Positions 1-8,281 of a DNA stretch of 43,185 bases are shown here, piece after piece. Where the stretch lies: contig DAOVGR010000041.1 of assembly GCA_030672305.1 (NCBI GenBank), positions 1 through 43,185 of the forward strand, read 5' to 3'. The DNA comes from Thermoplasmatales archaeon (GTDB taxonomy: Archaea; Thermoplasmatota; E2; DHVEG-1). Below the pieces are notes generated by a model. It searched no databases, had not been told where the DNA came from, and saw nothing but the letters and a program-made list of their open reading frames with translations. A program made the position numbers and the translations under genes. The stretch's first letter is position 1. Each line of letters begins with the position of its first letter.

Positions 1-49
1 TTGAGCTGTGGTGTCGAATTTCGGCATAGCATTCGCTAACACGATCCAT
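1..49 (-). CDS. 5' end of an unidentified leftward gene (partial)
   Basis: Only 16 codons are inside the window. On the minus strand an ATG at 49-47 opens a frame beginning MDRVSECYAEIRHHSS that runs off the left edge. An AGGAG Shine-Dalgarno lies 58-62, about 8 nt before the ATG, and a T/A-rich TATA-like stretch lies further upstream near 125-133. The SD spacing is the main reason to believe it. The product cannot be named. A chance ORF is possible. Confidence 0.35.
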   Translation of the reverse strand, partial: MDRVSECYAEIRHHSS

Positions 50-156
50 AAAAATTTCTCCTGGTGGTGTCTAGCTGCTGCTCATTTGGATCAATAAGAG
101 CAGTGGCACCACCAAAAGTTATCTAATAAAAACAGGTTTTATTGTTGTTTCTCTGA

Positions 157-196
157 CCACCGGTCACCACTCACTTAGTTCACTATAGACCGGTGG
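157..196. repeat. 9-bp perfect inverted repeat
   Basis: CCACCGGTC at 157-165 is the exact reverse complement of GACCGGTGG at 188-196, with a 22-nt spacer. It sits between the divergent start at 49 and the start-less coding frame opening at 179. It could be an operator, a hairpin, or one end of a rearrangement that removed the 5' end of the next gene. The sequence alone does not decide. Confidence 0.5.
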
Positions 197-1240
197 AATT
201 CTTTCTTTAAATATTATCTTTTTGATGGAAATATTAAAAGATGTAATGCTCTTATCGAGCTTAATAAAGCCGACATTATTGATAATAAAAAAGAGATCAA
301 AAATAACTATGTCAACGCTTCAAATTATTTTAACAAGGCAGCAAATTCCTATAAAGTAATAAAAGATGATATTTTATTTAATTCTTGTAAAGGTCAATTT
401 TATAAAATTAAAAGTATTATAAATATATTGGAATGGGAAGATAAAAAAGATATCTCTTTTCTTGATAAAGCATATAATAATATCATAAAAGCCAATGAAT
501 TTTTTAATAAATCATGGGAAGATAAGGAAAGTCAAACTTTTACATATTGTTTAACGTTTTTCATGAAAATTAAAAGAAATTTGGAAGCTGCCATTAAAGC
601 TCCAGATGATCAAGACAGAATGTTAGTGTTGTCTGATATCGAGGGGGATTTTAGAGAACTAAATAAATTTTTTGAAATATCCAACCCCCAACAACAGGAA
701 AGATATAAACGTGAGTTAAATTTTATTTTATCATATATTCCAATTGAAAAAGGAGTATCCATAGTACTTCAGGACATTCAAGAAGAAACAATAAATAGGA
801 TTTTACAATCTATTGGAATAAAAAATCATAAGCCAAGTATTAATGGTTATCTAAATGTCATTCCTGAGAGACCTACAGTTGGTGAAATATTTACAATTGA
901 GTTAAAATTGATAAATAGTGGTAGGATTTCGGCATTTGATTTAGACATGGAATTATATTTCCCTAAAGATATCAAAGTAAAGGAGATATTAGAGATTAAA
1001 GTTAAGGAAATTAAGCCAGGCCCAGATCCTGCCATTTTGAAAACACATAAATTATCGGCCCAAAGAATAGGTCGGTATAAAATATATGGTAGAGGGATAT
1101 TTAAGGATGTTTTAGGACGTGAATGGGCATTTTTAATTCAACCTTTTTCAATAAATATTCCATTTACAAAGGAGGAGAAAAAAAGAAAACCAGTTAAATC
1201 GACAGAGGAAGCATTTGAGCGTTATCTTAGAGGAGAATGA
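179..1240 (+). CDS. Helical-repeat plus beta-sandwich protein, 5' end missing or non-AUG
   Basis: The first usual start codon is a TTG at 428, giving 270 residues. The frame is open and protein-like back to 179 (after a TAG at 176-178), reading FFKYYLFDGNIKRCNALIEL and on, so the true N-terminus lies upstream of 428. No ATG, GTG or TTG exists in that extension; an ATA at 185 is the only near-cognate. The N-terminal two thirds is helical and lysine-rich, like TPR-type repeats. The last 110 residues look like an Ig/CARDB-type beta-sandwich. There is no signal peptide or membrane segment. The gene overlaps or abuts the next one. Function unknown; possibly a sensor or scaffold for the small membrane protein downstream. 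Confidence 0.65.
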   Translation, partial: FTIDRWNSFFKYYLFDGNIKRCNALIELNKADIIDNKKEIKNNYVNASNYFNKAANSYKVIKDDILFNSCKGQFYKIKSIINILEWEDKKDISFLDKAYNNIIKANEFFNKSWEDKESQTFTYCLTFFMKIKRNLEAAIKAPDDQDRMLVLSDIEGDFRELNKFFEISNPQQQERYKRELNFILSYIPIEKGVSIVLQDIQEETINRILQSIGIKNHKPSINGYLNVIPERPTVGEIFTIELKLINSGRISAFDLDMELYFPKDIKVKEILEIKVKEIKPGPDPAILKTHKLSAQRIGRYKIYGRGIFKDVLGREWAFLIQPFSINIPFTKEEKKRKPVKSTEEAFERYLRGE

Positions 1241-1244
1241 GTTA

Positions 1245-1553
1245 ATGGATGAAGATAATCTTGGCAGATTTATTGGAAGTTTGATCCGTTATCAAGATAA
1301 GATGTCTACCGTTCAATTTTATTATGGATTGAGTTTTGCAGCTTTTACTGCGTATATTGGAATGATAAGCATTTTGATAATATCGGATCCATTTGATTTT
1401 AGAATTCTGTTTTTTTCCCCATTAATTTTAATTTCAATTGTATTTCTTTTTTACGGATTAATTAAGAGGAGAAAAGCTAGAGTATGGCTTCAAAATGCAC
1501 TTGAAATTACTCAAAAAAATGAAGATAGAAATGACACCAGTTCAGAAGAATAA
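1245..1553 (+). CDS. Small two-TM membrane protein
   Basis: The ATG at 1245 is preferred over an upstream TTG at 1215 because an AGGAG SD sits at 1231-1235, inside the end of the previous gene, 9 nt before it. The product is about 102 residues: a polar N-terminus, two hydrophobic helices (roughly residues 22-44 and 52-70), then a basic KRRK stretch and a charged tail. The layout resembles small 2-TM effectors such as SLATT proteins, but I see no family-specific motif. The stop of the previous gene lies 4 nt before this start, so the two are probably translated together. Confidence 0.6.
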   Translation: MDEDNLGRFIGSLIRYQDKMSTVQFYYGLSFAAFTAYIGMISILIISDPFDFRILFFSPLILISIVFLFYGLIKRRKARVWLQNALEITQKNEDRNDTSSEE

Positions 1554-1682
1554 ACATAAGAAATATATTAACTTATTGTGGTTGAATATGTTTAAAAAAT
1601 AAATTAAGGATTATATTAATACTGTGAGTTCAGATATAACTCTTCATTGGAAATTGAGCATTTCAAATGGGGGTGAACAAAA

Positions 1683-2225
1683 ATAGATCATCCGTTGCAC
1701 AAGGTCATCGGAGATATGATTCAAGATAGTGAATTTCGAAATTGCAGTATAATAAAAGATTCTGCATGCGGTGGAAAACAGAATATACCATTGTTTTGTT
1801 CTACTGAGAAATCAAATCAAACAGAATACTGTAACGTTGATTTGTTAATATTACAGGATAATAAAATTCGGGTGATTATTGAAATCGAGGAGGCGGATAT
1901 CAAGCCAACTCAAATTTGTGGAAAATTCCTTGCTTCAGCTTTGTCCTCTTATTTTATTCATAAAACTAAAAATGATGTTCCAATAGGGGTGGGTGATTCA
2001 GTAGCGTTCATTCAAATATTGGATACATCCAAATTAAAAGAGGATGAGACATCCAAAATAAATCAGGGGAAAAACATAGAAAAATCAATAACCAATACAT
2101 TACCAATTAAAGGAAGTAAAATTAAAAAATATAAACTTCTTTATGGAAATGCCTCCGAATTCAAAACTAGAAATGGCAAAAAACGTGCCGAACTTTTAAG
2201 TTATATAACTGAATCATTAAAATGA
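1683..2225 (+). CDS. PD-(D/E)XK nuclease-like protein
   Basis: About 180 residues, soluble. The strand-turn-strand motif CNVDLLILQDNKIRVIIEIE (Asp in the first strand, E-I-E in the second) is typical of restriction-endonuclease-like folds, although the usual Lys of ExK is replaced (EIEEAD). The first conventional start is TTG at 1695. A strong SD-like GGGGGTGA at 1669-1676 instead lies 6 nt before an in-frame ATA at 1683, and the intervening residues (I-D-H-P) fit the protein, so an AUA start is possible. The next gene, also nuclease-like, begins a few tens of nt downstream. The substrate is unknown. The fold call is by motif only. Confidence 0.55.
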   Translation: MDHPLHKVIGDMIQDSEFRNCSIIKDSACGGKQNIPLFCSTEKSNQTEYCNVDLLILQDNKIRVIIEIEEADIKPTQICGKFLASALSSYFIHKTKNDVPIGVGDSVAFIQILDTSKLKEDETSKINQGKNIEKSITNTLPIKGSKIKKYKLLYGNASEFKTRNGKKRAELLSYITESLK

Positions 2226-2269
2226 ATTCAATTTCGTAAGTAAAAAAGATGAGATTAGGTGGTAAAAAT

Positions 2270-2698
2270 TTGGTAATAGATGAAATAAGGGATCTGAAAC
2301 CAAAAGTTATCTCAGACCTACAAGAAAGGGGTTTCAATGTTGTAGATATAAATGGTATATTCGACCTCTACGTGGACATAGATATCGGTAAAGGTTATTT
2401 CATTGAACTAAAAGTAGCTAATACAAATTATAAGAAATGGGCAGATACAAAAGGAGCGAAGGGGCTTAACCTTACCAGCCAAACTTCAGCGATTAGAAGT
2501 TTGAATAACCTACCAACAATATTTGCCTGCGATGAAGATGATACGGATATCTGTTATCTAATTTTACCTCAAGAATTAAAACATCATATGGATAAAAAGA
2601 AAGAACAATCTGCAATACTCATAGGTGTAAAACATTTGAAGAGGAAATCATATAACGCCGCCTTAAATGAGCTTGTTGATTATCTAAATAATGGCTAA
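2270..2698 (+). CDS. PD-(D/E)XK nuclease-like protein
   Basis: About 142 residues. The core FDLYVDIDIGKGYFIELKVA has Asp, then an E-L-K signature after a hairpin, the classic D...ExK arrangement, followed by a Gln-containing helix (SQTSAIRSL). An ATG at 2249 is in frame but has no SD; TTG at 2270 has AGGTGGT at 2257-2263, 6 nt upstream, so I chose it. It follows the previous nuclease-like gene by about 45 nt and precedes an AAA+ ATPase by 140 nt. A DNA-cleaving role is inferred from the fold; no specificity domain is visible. Confidence 0.6.
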   Translation: MVIDEIRDLKPKVISDLQERGFNVVDINGIFDLYVDIDIGKGYFIELKVANTNYKKWADTKGAKGLNLTSQTSAIRSLNNLPTIFACDEDDTDICYLILPQELKHHMDKKKEQSAILIGVKHLKRKSYNAALNELVDYLNNG

Positions 2699-2837
2699 TC
2701 CTGAAAAAACCTTGCTTTTTAGCACACTTGATTTTGGTTTAAATATTTTCGAAAGAAGAGTTAAAGTAATATGATAAGTTTGGATTAATTATAATTAAAA
2801 ATTTAGATCGGGCTCCAGGTAATAGGATGATTATGAT

Positions 2838-3695
2838 ATGATCCCAAATAGATTATTATTTTATGGTCCTAAAGGATGCGGTAAGTCTCATTTCGCAAAA
2901 ACTCTTTTTAGAGAATTAGATAAATTAGTATTAGGTTGGATAACAGTAGAATTGAAGAAATCTGCCATACTAAGAGACCCTAACAGGAATATAAAGGACG
3001 GATTTGAGAAAATAAAAGGGTTTGAGATTCAAGGAATTTTAATTGAAGATTTTGATATCTTGTTAGATGATCTTTCTGATTTCAAATCCGCTAGAATGAA
3101 CCTATTAGAAAATATCAAAGCAATGGATAGTAAACAAATCTTAATTGCCACTACAAGAAATCCATCTGATATAAATGAAAAAATACTAGTAGATTTTGAT
3201 GAAATTATACCTTTTTACTATCAAAGTAAAATTGATAGATTGGAAATATTAAGAGTTCATTCAAATATTATTAGAAATATTGAATTTGATGCAACAGTCA
3301 ATCTGAATGAAATTGCCGAACAAACAGAATGGTTTTCGGGTAAAGAACTTGAGGATTTACTAGTATTAGCCCAAAGTAAAAATAGTTCAAATGTCCTAAG
3401 TAATGAAGATATTCAAGATGCCTTGGCAACGATTAGAGAAAGAATAAATGTGGAAAGTAGAATTGATGAGATGAAAAGATTGCTAGATTTTACTCTAAAG
3501 TTTTGTTCTCTAAAACCTGTACGAGAAGAAGTTATCAATCGTATTAAAAATCTGAAAATTGAATTTTCGGAAAAAGAAAAAATTGGTAAGTCAGATTGTG
3601 CAGATATCTTAGAGCTTAAACCAAATTTTTTTGGATTGGGAGTTAACTTAAATTCACTCATCAATAGATACAAGAAGAAGTATTATAAAAATTAA
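2838..3695 (+). CDS. AAA+ ATPase with degenerate Walker B
   Basis: 285 residues. Walker A is GPKGCGKS at residues 10-17, very close to the N-terminus. The Walker B position reads ILIEDFD, with D and E swapped relative to the usual DE. Sensor-1-like ATTRNP follows, then the FSGKELEDLL segment found where FtsH/Cdc48-type proteins carry their sensor-2 helix. The usual RPGRFDR arginine-finger segment is replaced by LVDFDE. So the fold is classic AAA, but hydrolysis may be altered or lost. The C-terminal 90 residues are helical and basic. An upstream TTAATTATAA near 2782 could be its TATA box. With the two nuclease-like genes before it, a defence or DNA-processing module is plausible. Confidence 0.75.
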   Translation: MIPNRLLFYGPKGCGKSHFAKTLFRELDKLVLGWITVELKKSAILRDPNRNIKDGFEKIKGFEIQGILIEDFDILLDDLSDFKSARMNLLENIKAMDSKQILIATTRNPSDINEKILVDFDEIIPFYYQSKIDRLEILRVHSNIIRNIEFDATVNLNEIAEQTEWFSGKELEDLLVLAQSKNSSNVLSNEDIQDALATIRERINVESRIDEMKRLLDFTLKFCSLKPVREEVINRIKNLKIEFSEKEKIGKSDCADILELKPNFFGLGVNLNSLINRYKKKYYKN

Positions 3696-3723
3696 AGATT
3701 TTATAAAATACTATGAAATCTTA

Positions 3724-4812
3724 TTATACCTCAAACAGAACATCCTTTGGCATATTTAACGTAATGAAGTAGCTGTTACCAATTCCTTTTCGTTCCATAT
3801 TTATTAACTTCAACTTGGAAAATCTTTCTACATGGTTCCTGAGCATCCTATCCCCAAGTTTGCCGTCAGTTGACCTGTAAAGACGATATAATACAGGGTA
3901 AAACGTTCCCTCTTTTGGGATCAATCTTAGGATAAATTTTTCTTGGTTAGATAACGCATTTATCACGCTAATCACTTTGGCATGCCTTGTCTTATTGAGA
4001 ATTTCTTTTACATGATCGACACGCACTTTTTTGTCGCCTGTATTGTTGGCTAGTTCCCCTGCTCTAATCAGAGTCTCTCTAGCTACCCTTACATCGCCTT
4101 TCTTTTCTGCTGTAAATTTTGCAAGATAATCTACAGCCTCTCTGTCTACAACGCTTTCTTGAAATGCGGCCTCCACTCTGGCTTCAACTATCTCCTTCAT
4201 CTGCTCTTTTGTGTACGGGGTAAAAGATATCTCTCTTAATGGGTAAAGTCTGCTCTTGGTTCTCGGGTCGAGGTCCTTGAAAATGAGGGGATTGTTTGAT
4301 ATGCCGATAATCTGGATTCTTCCGTTTTCCCATCTGGTCCTTACGAGGTCATATAAAAGCTCTGTCTCCTCCAGCTGGTCGACCTCGTCCAGGCAAACCA
4401 CGACCTTTGTGCAGCTTTTTTCCAGTTCTTGCTTAAAAGAATCTAGAAGCTCATCATAGGCTATACCCCTCCTTGACGGCATCTTCCGGGTGGGCCTTTT
4501 CTCTTTGAAAAAATCTAAAACCATTGAATATAATACTCCCATTTTTGTGGTTTTGTTGAAACAGTTTACGTAACAGAACAGTCCGTCGTATTCATGCTTC
4601 AATTCCCTGAAAATAAATTTTATGGATGCGGTCTTTCCGGTGCTTGGTTGGCCTGTAATAAGAATGTTGGTAACGTTTCCCTTGAGCGACTCGGTTATAA
4701 TCCTGATTATGGTTTCTATCTCTTTCATACGGTTTGGCAGTCTCTCAGGTATAAAATCGGGTAACAGAACCTTCTTGTTCTTGAAAATGGAATCTGTGCA
4801 ATGACCGGCCAT
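3724..4812 (-). CDS. cdc6: Orc1/Cdc6 replication initiator
   Basis: 362 residues if started at the ATG at 4812. An AGGAGG SD lies at 4825-4830; the longer TTG frame starting at 4836 would place that SD inside the gene. Walker A GQPSTGKT is at residues 54-61, Walker B LDEVD at 141-145, sensor 1 IGISNN at about 169-174, and the DPRTKSRL box at 182-189. The last 80 residues form the winged-helix DNA-binding domain. Archaeal Orc1/Cdc6 binds origin repeats and loads the MCM helicase. A TATA-like TATTTAAATTT near 4935-4945 implies a leader of about 100 nt. I could not recognise a convincing ORB repeat. A second copy ends the window at 42648. Confidence 0.93.
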   Translation of the reverse strand: MAGHCTDSIFKNKKVLLPDFIPERLPNRMKEIETIIRIITESLKGNVTNILITGQPSTGKTASIKFIFRELKHEYDGLFCYVNCFNKTTKMGVLYSMVLDFFKEKRPTRKMPSRRGIAYDELLDSFKQELEKSCTKVVVCLDEVDQLEETELLYDLVRTRWENGRIQIIGISNNPLIFKDLDPRTKSRLYPLREISFTPYTKEQMKEIVEARVEAAFQESVVDREAVDYLAKFTAEKKGDVRVARETLIRAGELANNTGDKKVRVDHVKEILNKTRHAKVISVINALSNQEKFILRLIPKEGTFYPVLYRLYRSTDGKLGDRMLRNHVERFSKLKLINMERKGIGNSYFITLNMPKDVLFEV

Positions 4813-4954
4813 TATATTCTTTCGCCTCCTGGTCAAAAATGGCAGTTTCTTCCATATGTCATTGGGCTCACGGAACGGTCATCGTCCCTTATCTATATCC
4901 CATTTTATTACCTTACAATAGTTAAAAAACCTTAAATTTAAATACTTAATCTTT

Positions 4955-5176
4955 TTATGCTCCGCATTTGCCGCTTTTGCTGATTTCGTGAAGCATTCGG
5001 GCCCATTTCGGCATATGGTCCCAGATATCCTGGCTTATGACTTTTTCTGGCTTTTCAACGGTTATTTCGAACTGGTGACCGTTTTCACACTTGAAAACTT
5101 TATTGTCATGGTTTGCCAGTTCCGGCTTTACAATTGCTTGTTCCCCGCACACTGGGCATTTACAAAATATTGCCAT
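4955..5176 (-). CDS. Small zinc ribbon protein
   Basis: 73 residues beginning MAIFCKCPVCGEQ. A CPVCG knuckle (CxxC) and a second CENGH pair about 20 residues later make a typical zinc ribbon. The C-terminal half is helical and contains another cysteine near the end (KCGA). It lies upstream of cdc6 on the same strand and shares the higher GC of that gene, so the two may belong to one replication unit. No known enzyme activity is suggested; nucleic-acid or protein binding is the usual role of such ribbons. Confidence 0.75.
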   Translation of the reverse strand: MAIFCKCPVCGEQAIVKPELANHDNKVFKCENGHQFEITVEKPEKVISQDIWDHMPKWARMLHEISKSGKCGA

Positions 5177-5253
5177 GGTTAAAACTTGGTGGATTTAAGA
5201 TACAACCCTTAAGAGAGAGTGGATTGCAAATAAGAAACGGAAATTATATGCTT

Positions 5254-6831
5254 TTACTGATTAAATTTGAACCTAAATAATTTCTTCAAAACTCTTTCAA
5301 TAACCTTTCGATAGTCTTCAATATCTTCATCATTAATATTCACAGAGGCTCTTTGATGAATAAGTTTACAACGTAAATCGTAATAATGTCTAATTTTCCC
5401 CCAATCACGATTACTAATATTCTTTCCCTTTGGATAATTTTTAACTTCGTTTTCTACTAGATGTCTACTTTTAAAAATCCTTAGCAAGTCAGCATCAGAA
5501 TAATGATGTCCGGATTCTTTAACAAGATATTCTTTAAATGCGATCTCAAGAGTACTATCAAGAATGATGATAACAACCCGATTTTTTTCATCAAATTTCT
5601 TTTTATAAACAATGTCTGTAGCTATTATACCCCCTATAATTCCTTTAGTCCAAGGTTTACTGCTAAGAAGTGCCTTATTCTCTTGTTTTACTTTATCCTT
5701 GAACCTTGGTCTAGATAATGGTACTGGAGGTAAATGTAACCTTGAAACATCTCCAAAATCAATATTTCTTTCTTGAGTTACTCCTGAAGTATACTGAAAA
5801 ATCTTATCAGGCCATTCACCTTCTAAAGCCCTTGATATTTTAGCATATTGTTTGACAATCTTCATCAACAACTCTTGTAGTTTTAAGAAGATTTTATGTT
5901 CATAGTAGATTCCTGACTTACTACTATTCCATGGCATGAGTTTTGCACTGCCCTCCAGAGATATTATAACTCGTATAAGAGAAATATTTGGATGAGGTTT
6001 ACCTGCTAATCCAGTCCCGAATCCAACTTCAAAAGATTTTAACGCTCTTACTATCAACCTATTATTGCAATAAAAATAAACTCCATATTCCCCCGTTGCA
6101 GGACTTGACTCTTTTGATAAACCAGCAATTATCCTAACGTTTACATTACCCTCATCAGTTTCAATAACGCCTGAGTATTTTGTTGGTAAATAAGTAGGAG
6201 GATATGCCCAATTTTCGAATAATTCTGCTTCAATCAAATCACCATTTACATCAATTTCAAAGTTACCATCCATTATAAATTTCGCATATGTTGATTTTAA
6301 GTGTTCCTTTAAACGTTCAACCATATCATCAGTTATTTCATACCTCAAACTTTGTAATTTAAGTATTGTTGTCGATTGATCAATGTCATTTACCTTGTAA
6401 TAAGGAAGAGTCCAATCATTATTCTCTTGGAGCCAATCATCATCAAATTCCACTAAGTATGTTAATTTATCTGTATATCTAGATTTAATTTTCACATCTA
6501 AAGCCAATGCAATAACTGCCCTCTTTGTGCCTACTCCAAATATTCCAATTATTTCACTATTTGGATCATTGCTAGTTTCACCAGGACTAATCACAATTTT
6601 AAGATCATCCTTCTTTATTCCACCAGAATTATCTTTTATTTGAATTGTTTGTTGGGTTGTATCAATATCAATCCCTACTTTTAACGCAGCAGACTTACCA
6701 TTATTGATCCAATTATCTAATGCGTTATCTATAAGTTCACATATTGAGCGATTTAAATCATAATCTACAATGATAGCTAAGAAAAGCCTTTTGCCAGGTA
6801 CTGCATCTAGTTCACCTGCAAGTTCTTTCAC
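5254..6831 (-). CDS. GHKL ATPase with C-terminal HEPN-like motif
   Basis: 525 residues. The N-terminal 200 residues carry Bergerat-fold ATPase motifs: N-box CELIDNALDN (residues 31-40), KDNSGG (66-71) and GIFGVGTKRA (96-105). This is the MORC/Hsp90-like HATPase_c_3 type. A second beta/alpha domain follows. The last 120 residues are helical and hold R487-x4-H492 (LRCKLIHQ), the Rx4-6H signature of HEPN ribonucleases, in a helix-rich context. GTG start with GGGTGG about 5 nt upstream; TATA-like TTTTATATCTTTA about 60 nt upstream near 6885. By analogy with known ATPase-HEPN fusions it may be an antiviral RNase triggered by the ATPase. The HEPN call is inferred from a short motif. Confidence 0.72.
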   Translation of the reverse strand: MKELAGELDAVPGKRLFLAIIVDYDLNRSICELIDNALDNWINNGKSAALKVGIDIDTTQQTIQIKDNSGGIKKDDLKIVISPGETSNDPNSEIIGIFGVGTKRAVIALALDVKIKSRYTDKLTYLVEFDDDWLQENNDWTLPYYKVNDIDQSTTILKLQSLRYEITDDMVERLKEHLKSTYAKFIMDGNFEIDVNGDLIEAELFENWAYPPTYLPTKYSGVIETDEGNVNVRIIAGLSKESSPATGEYGVYFYCNNRLIVRALKSFEVGFGTGLAGKPHPNISLIRVIISLEGSAKLMPWNSSKSGIYYEHKIFLKLQELLMKIVKQYAKISRALEGEWPDKIFQYTSGVTQERNIDFGDVSRLHLPPVPLSRPRFKDKVKQENKALLSSKPWTKGIIGGIIATDIVYKKKFDEKNRVVIIILDSTLEIAFKEYLVKESGHHYSDADLLRIFKSRHLVENEVKNYPKGKNISNRDWGKIRHYYDLRCKLIHQRASVNINDEDIEDYRKVIERVLKKLFRFKFNQ

Positions 6832-7077
6832 GATTGACCACCCATGAGTTTAAATTTTTCGTTCCATACACACTGAGATATATTAAAGATATAAAATTTT
6901 CCATTATTGATGGTTTTTTTGCTCTTCTACAAAGCTTTGAAAGATTACTGGAGTAATATATTTTTGCATATAACAACTATTATATGTTCAGGCAAACACA
7001 TCAGATTTCTGTTTAAAATTCATTATTGAAATGTACTCTCTGTCTTCTTTAATCTCCTTTTTTGCTGATTTCTTTCT

Positions 7078-7398
7078 ATGGCAATTATGAATAGCCCTTG
7101 GACTTGGAATATAACAGATATCGTGAATATTTCTTCTGATCTAGGAACTGGAGACAACTGGGTATTTTACGTTCTCATAGCACTGATTTTAGGCATACTC
7201 ATAGGAGGGATGATAAAGGGTGCAACCAAACTGGTTCTCGGCATCATTATGTTTTCAGGGTTTGTTGTATTGGTCCTCATGATGATCCAGAGGCAGGACA
7301 TTCTATCCATGATTGCTTCCGTTGTTTTTGGGATTATAATGCTGGCGCTGAGCTTTTTAGTCAAAGTTGGAAAGGCTTATCCCTTTCCCAAGCGGTGA
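7078..7398 (+). CDS. Small three-TM membrane protein of the transfer module
   Basis: 106 residues with a polar N-terminus (NSPWTWNITDIVN) and three hydrophobic helices at about 29-48, 51-69 and 75-92. No SD is visible; an in-frame ATG three codons later is an alternative start. Its stop lies within the SD of the next gene. Position before a DUF8128-like protein and a HerA/VirD4-like ATPase suggests a membrane partner in DNA transfer, comparable in size and topology to small pilin-like or VirB2/VirB3-like proteins, but there is no diagnostic motif. Confidence 0.65.
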   Translation: MAIMNSPWTWNITDIVNISSDLGTGDNWVFYVLIALILGILIGGMIKGATKLVLGIIMFSGFVVLVLMMIQRQDILSMIASVVFGIIMLALSFLVKVGKAYPFPKR

Positions 7399-7402
7399 TT
7401 GT

Positions 7403-8281
7403 GTGAATTTAAAAGACTGGAAATACGGACTTCACAAACTCTCGCAGGATGAGATAAACTGCCTTGATTTTCCTGATGGTGTCCTTTTAGAAGTCTCCCC
7501 TTCAGACTCACCCCTTGACTCATTGGTTGAAATGCAGAAAGTTATCTACATGCTTCAACAGTATGCAAGGCGATTTTCATTTGAAATCTGGAAGGACAAA
7601 TGCTTTGGCTTTCGTATTTTCAGCTCCACTGAGTCGTTAGACGATATGATAAAAAGTCAGCTAAAATCTGTTTACCCGCAGGCAGTTGTCAAGATGTCGA
7701 AAATAAGTGTCCCAAAGATAAACAAAAGGGAGTTTGTCTCAGCATGCTCCATTGTTCTATATGGCGCTGAATTAAATCTGAAATCCTCAGAGGAATTCCG
7801 TTTCGACCCACTTCGTCACATTCTTGAGGCGATGAACAAGGGCAATTCCAGGATGCTGTTACAGATTCTTTTTGAAAGAATAAGGAAGATTCCAAAGAGT
7901 AAAAGAATTGTATTGGCTCAGAAATATGGAGACACGCTGTTTTTCAGGGGAATTAGGATACCGGTTTTGAAATGCCTGATCAGGATATTTGCCGTTTCAG
8001 AGGATGGTTATAAAGCAAGGGAGAGTTGCGAAAATGTTGCTAGGGGTTTTTCAGTTTTTGATTCAGACAGATGCCAGTTGATTCCCAACATTGTATCTTA
8101 CCCTCTGCTTAGGAATTCATACAGCGCTCTGGCCAGCATGGCAAGAAGAGAATTCCCACTGTTTTCTGACTGTTTTATGGCCAGCGTCCCTGAAATTGCT
8201 TCGATGGTTCATCTACCGGTCTGTGCTGAGAGCTGCGGTGTTGAATATTCAAAGCCGTCTTTGTCAAGTCTGCCATGGTGA
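7403..8281 (+). CDS. DUF8128-like protein, partner of the HerA/VirD4 ATPase
   Basis: About 292 residues. The TTG at 7367 is a possible start, but GTG at 7403 with GGTGAT overlapping the upstream stop (7394-7399) fits better. The protein has an alpha/beta N-terminal part followed by a region ending in VPEIASMVHLP, the kind of segment found just ahead of the P-loop in single-chain type IV secretion ATPases with an N-terminal DUF8128. Here that N-terminal part is a separate gene that overlaps the ATPase gene by 7 nt (ATGGTGA), in another frame, so the pair is likely translationally coupled. Family assignment is from memory of the pattern, not a search. Confidence 0.6.
   Translation: MNLKDWKYGLHKLSQDEINCLDFPDGVLLEVSPSDSPLDSLVEMQKVIYMLQQYARRFSFEIWKDKCFGFRIFSSTESLDDMIKSQLKSVYPQAVVKMSKISVPKINKREFVSACSIVLYGAELNLKSSEEFRFDPLRHILEAMNKGNSRMLLQILFERIRKIPKSKRIVLAQKYGDTLFFRGIRIPVLKCLIRIFAVSEDGYKARESCENVARGFSVFDSDRCQLIPNIVSYPLLRNSYSALASMARREFPLFSDCFMASVPEIASMVHLPVCAESCGVEYSKPSLSSLPW

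Noticed and set aside
4837..4954. Replication origin upstream of cdc6
   Set aside because: The stretch is AT-rich and in the expected place, but I see no pair of ORB-type repeats. It remains only a possibility.
6967..6986. CATATAA/TTATATG inverted repeat upstream of the transfer module
   Set aside because: It is short and entirely A/T-rich, so it is expected by chance in this composition.
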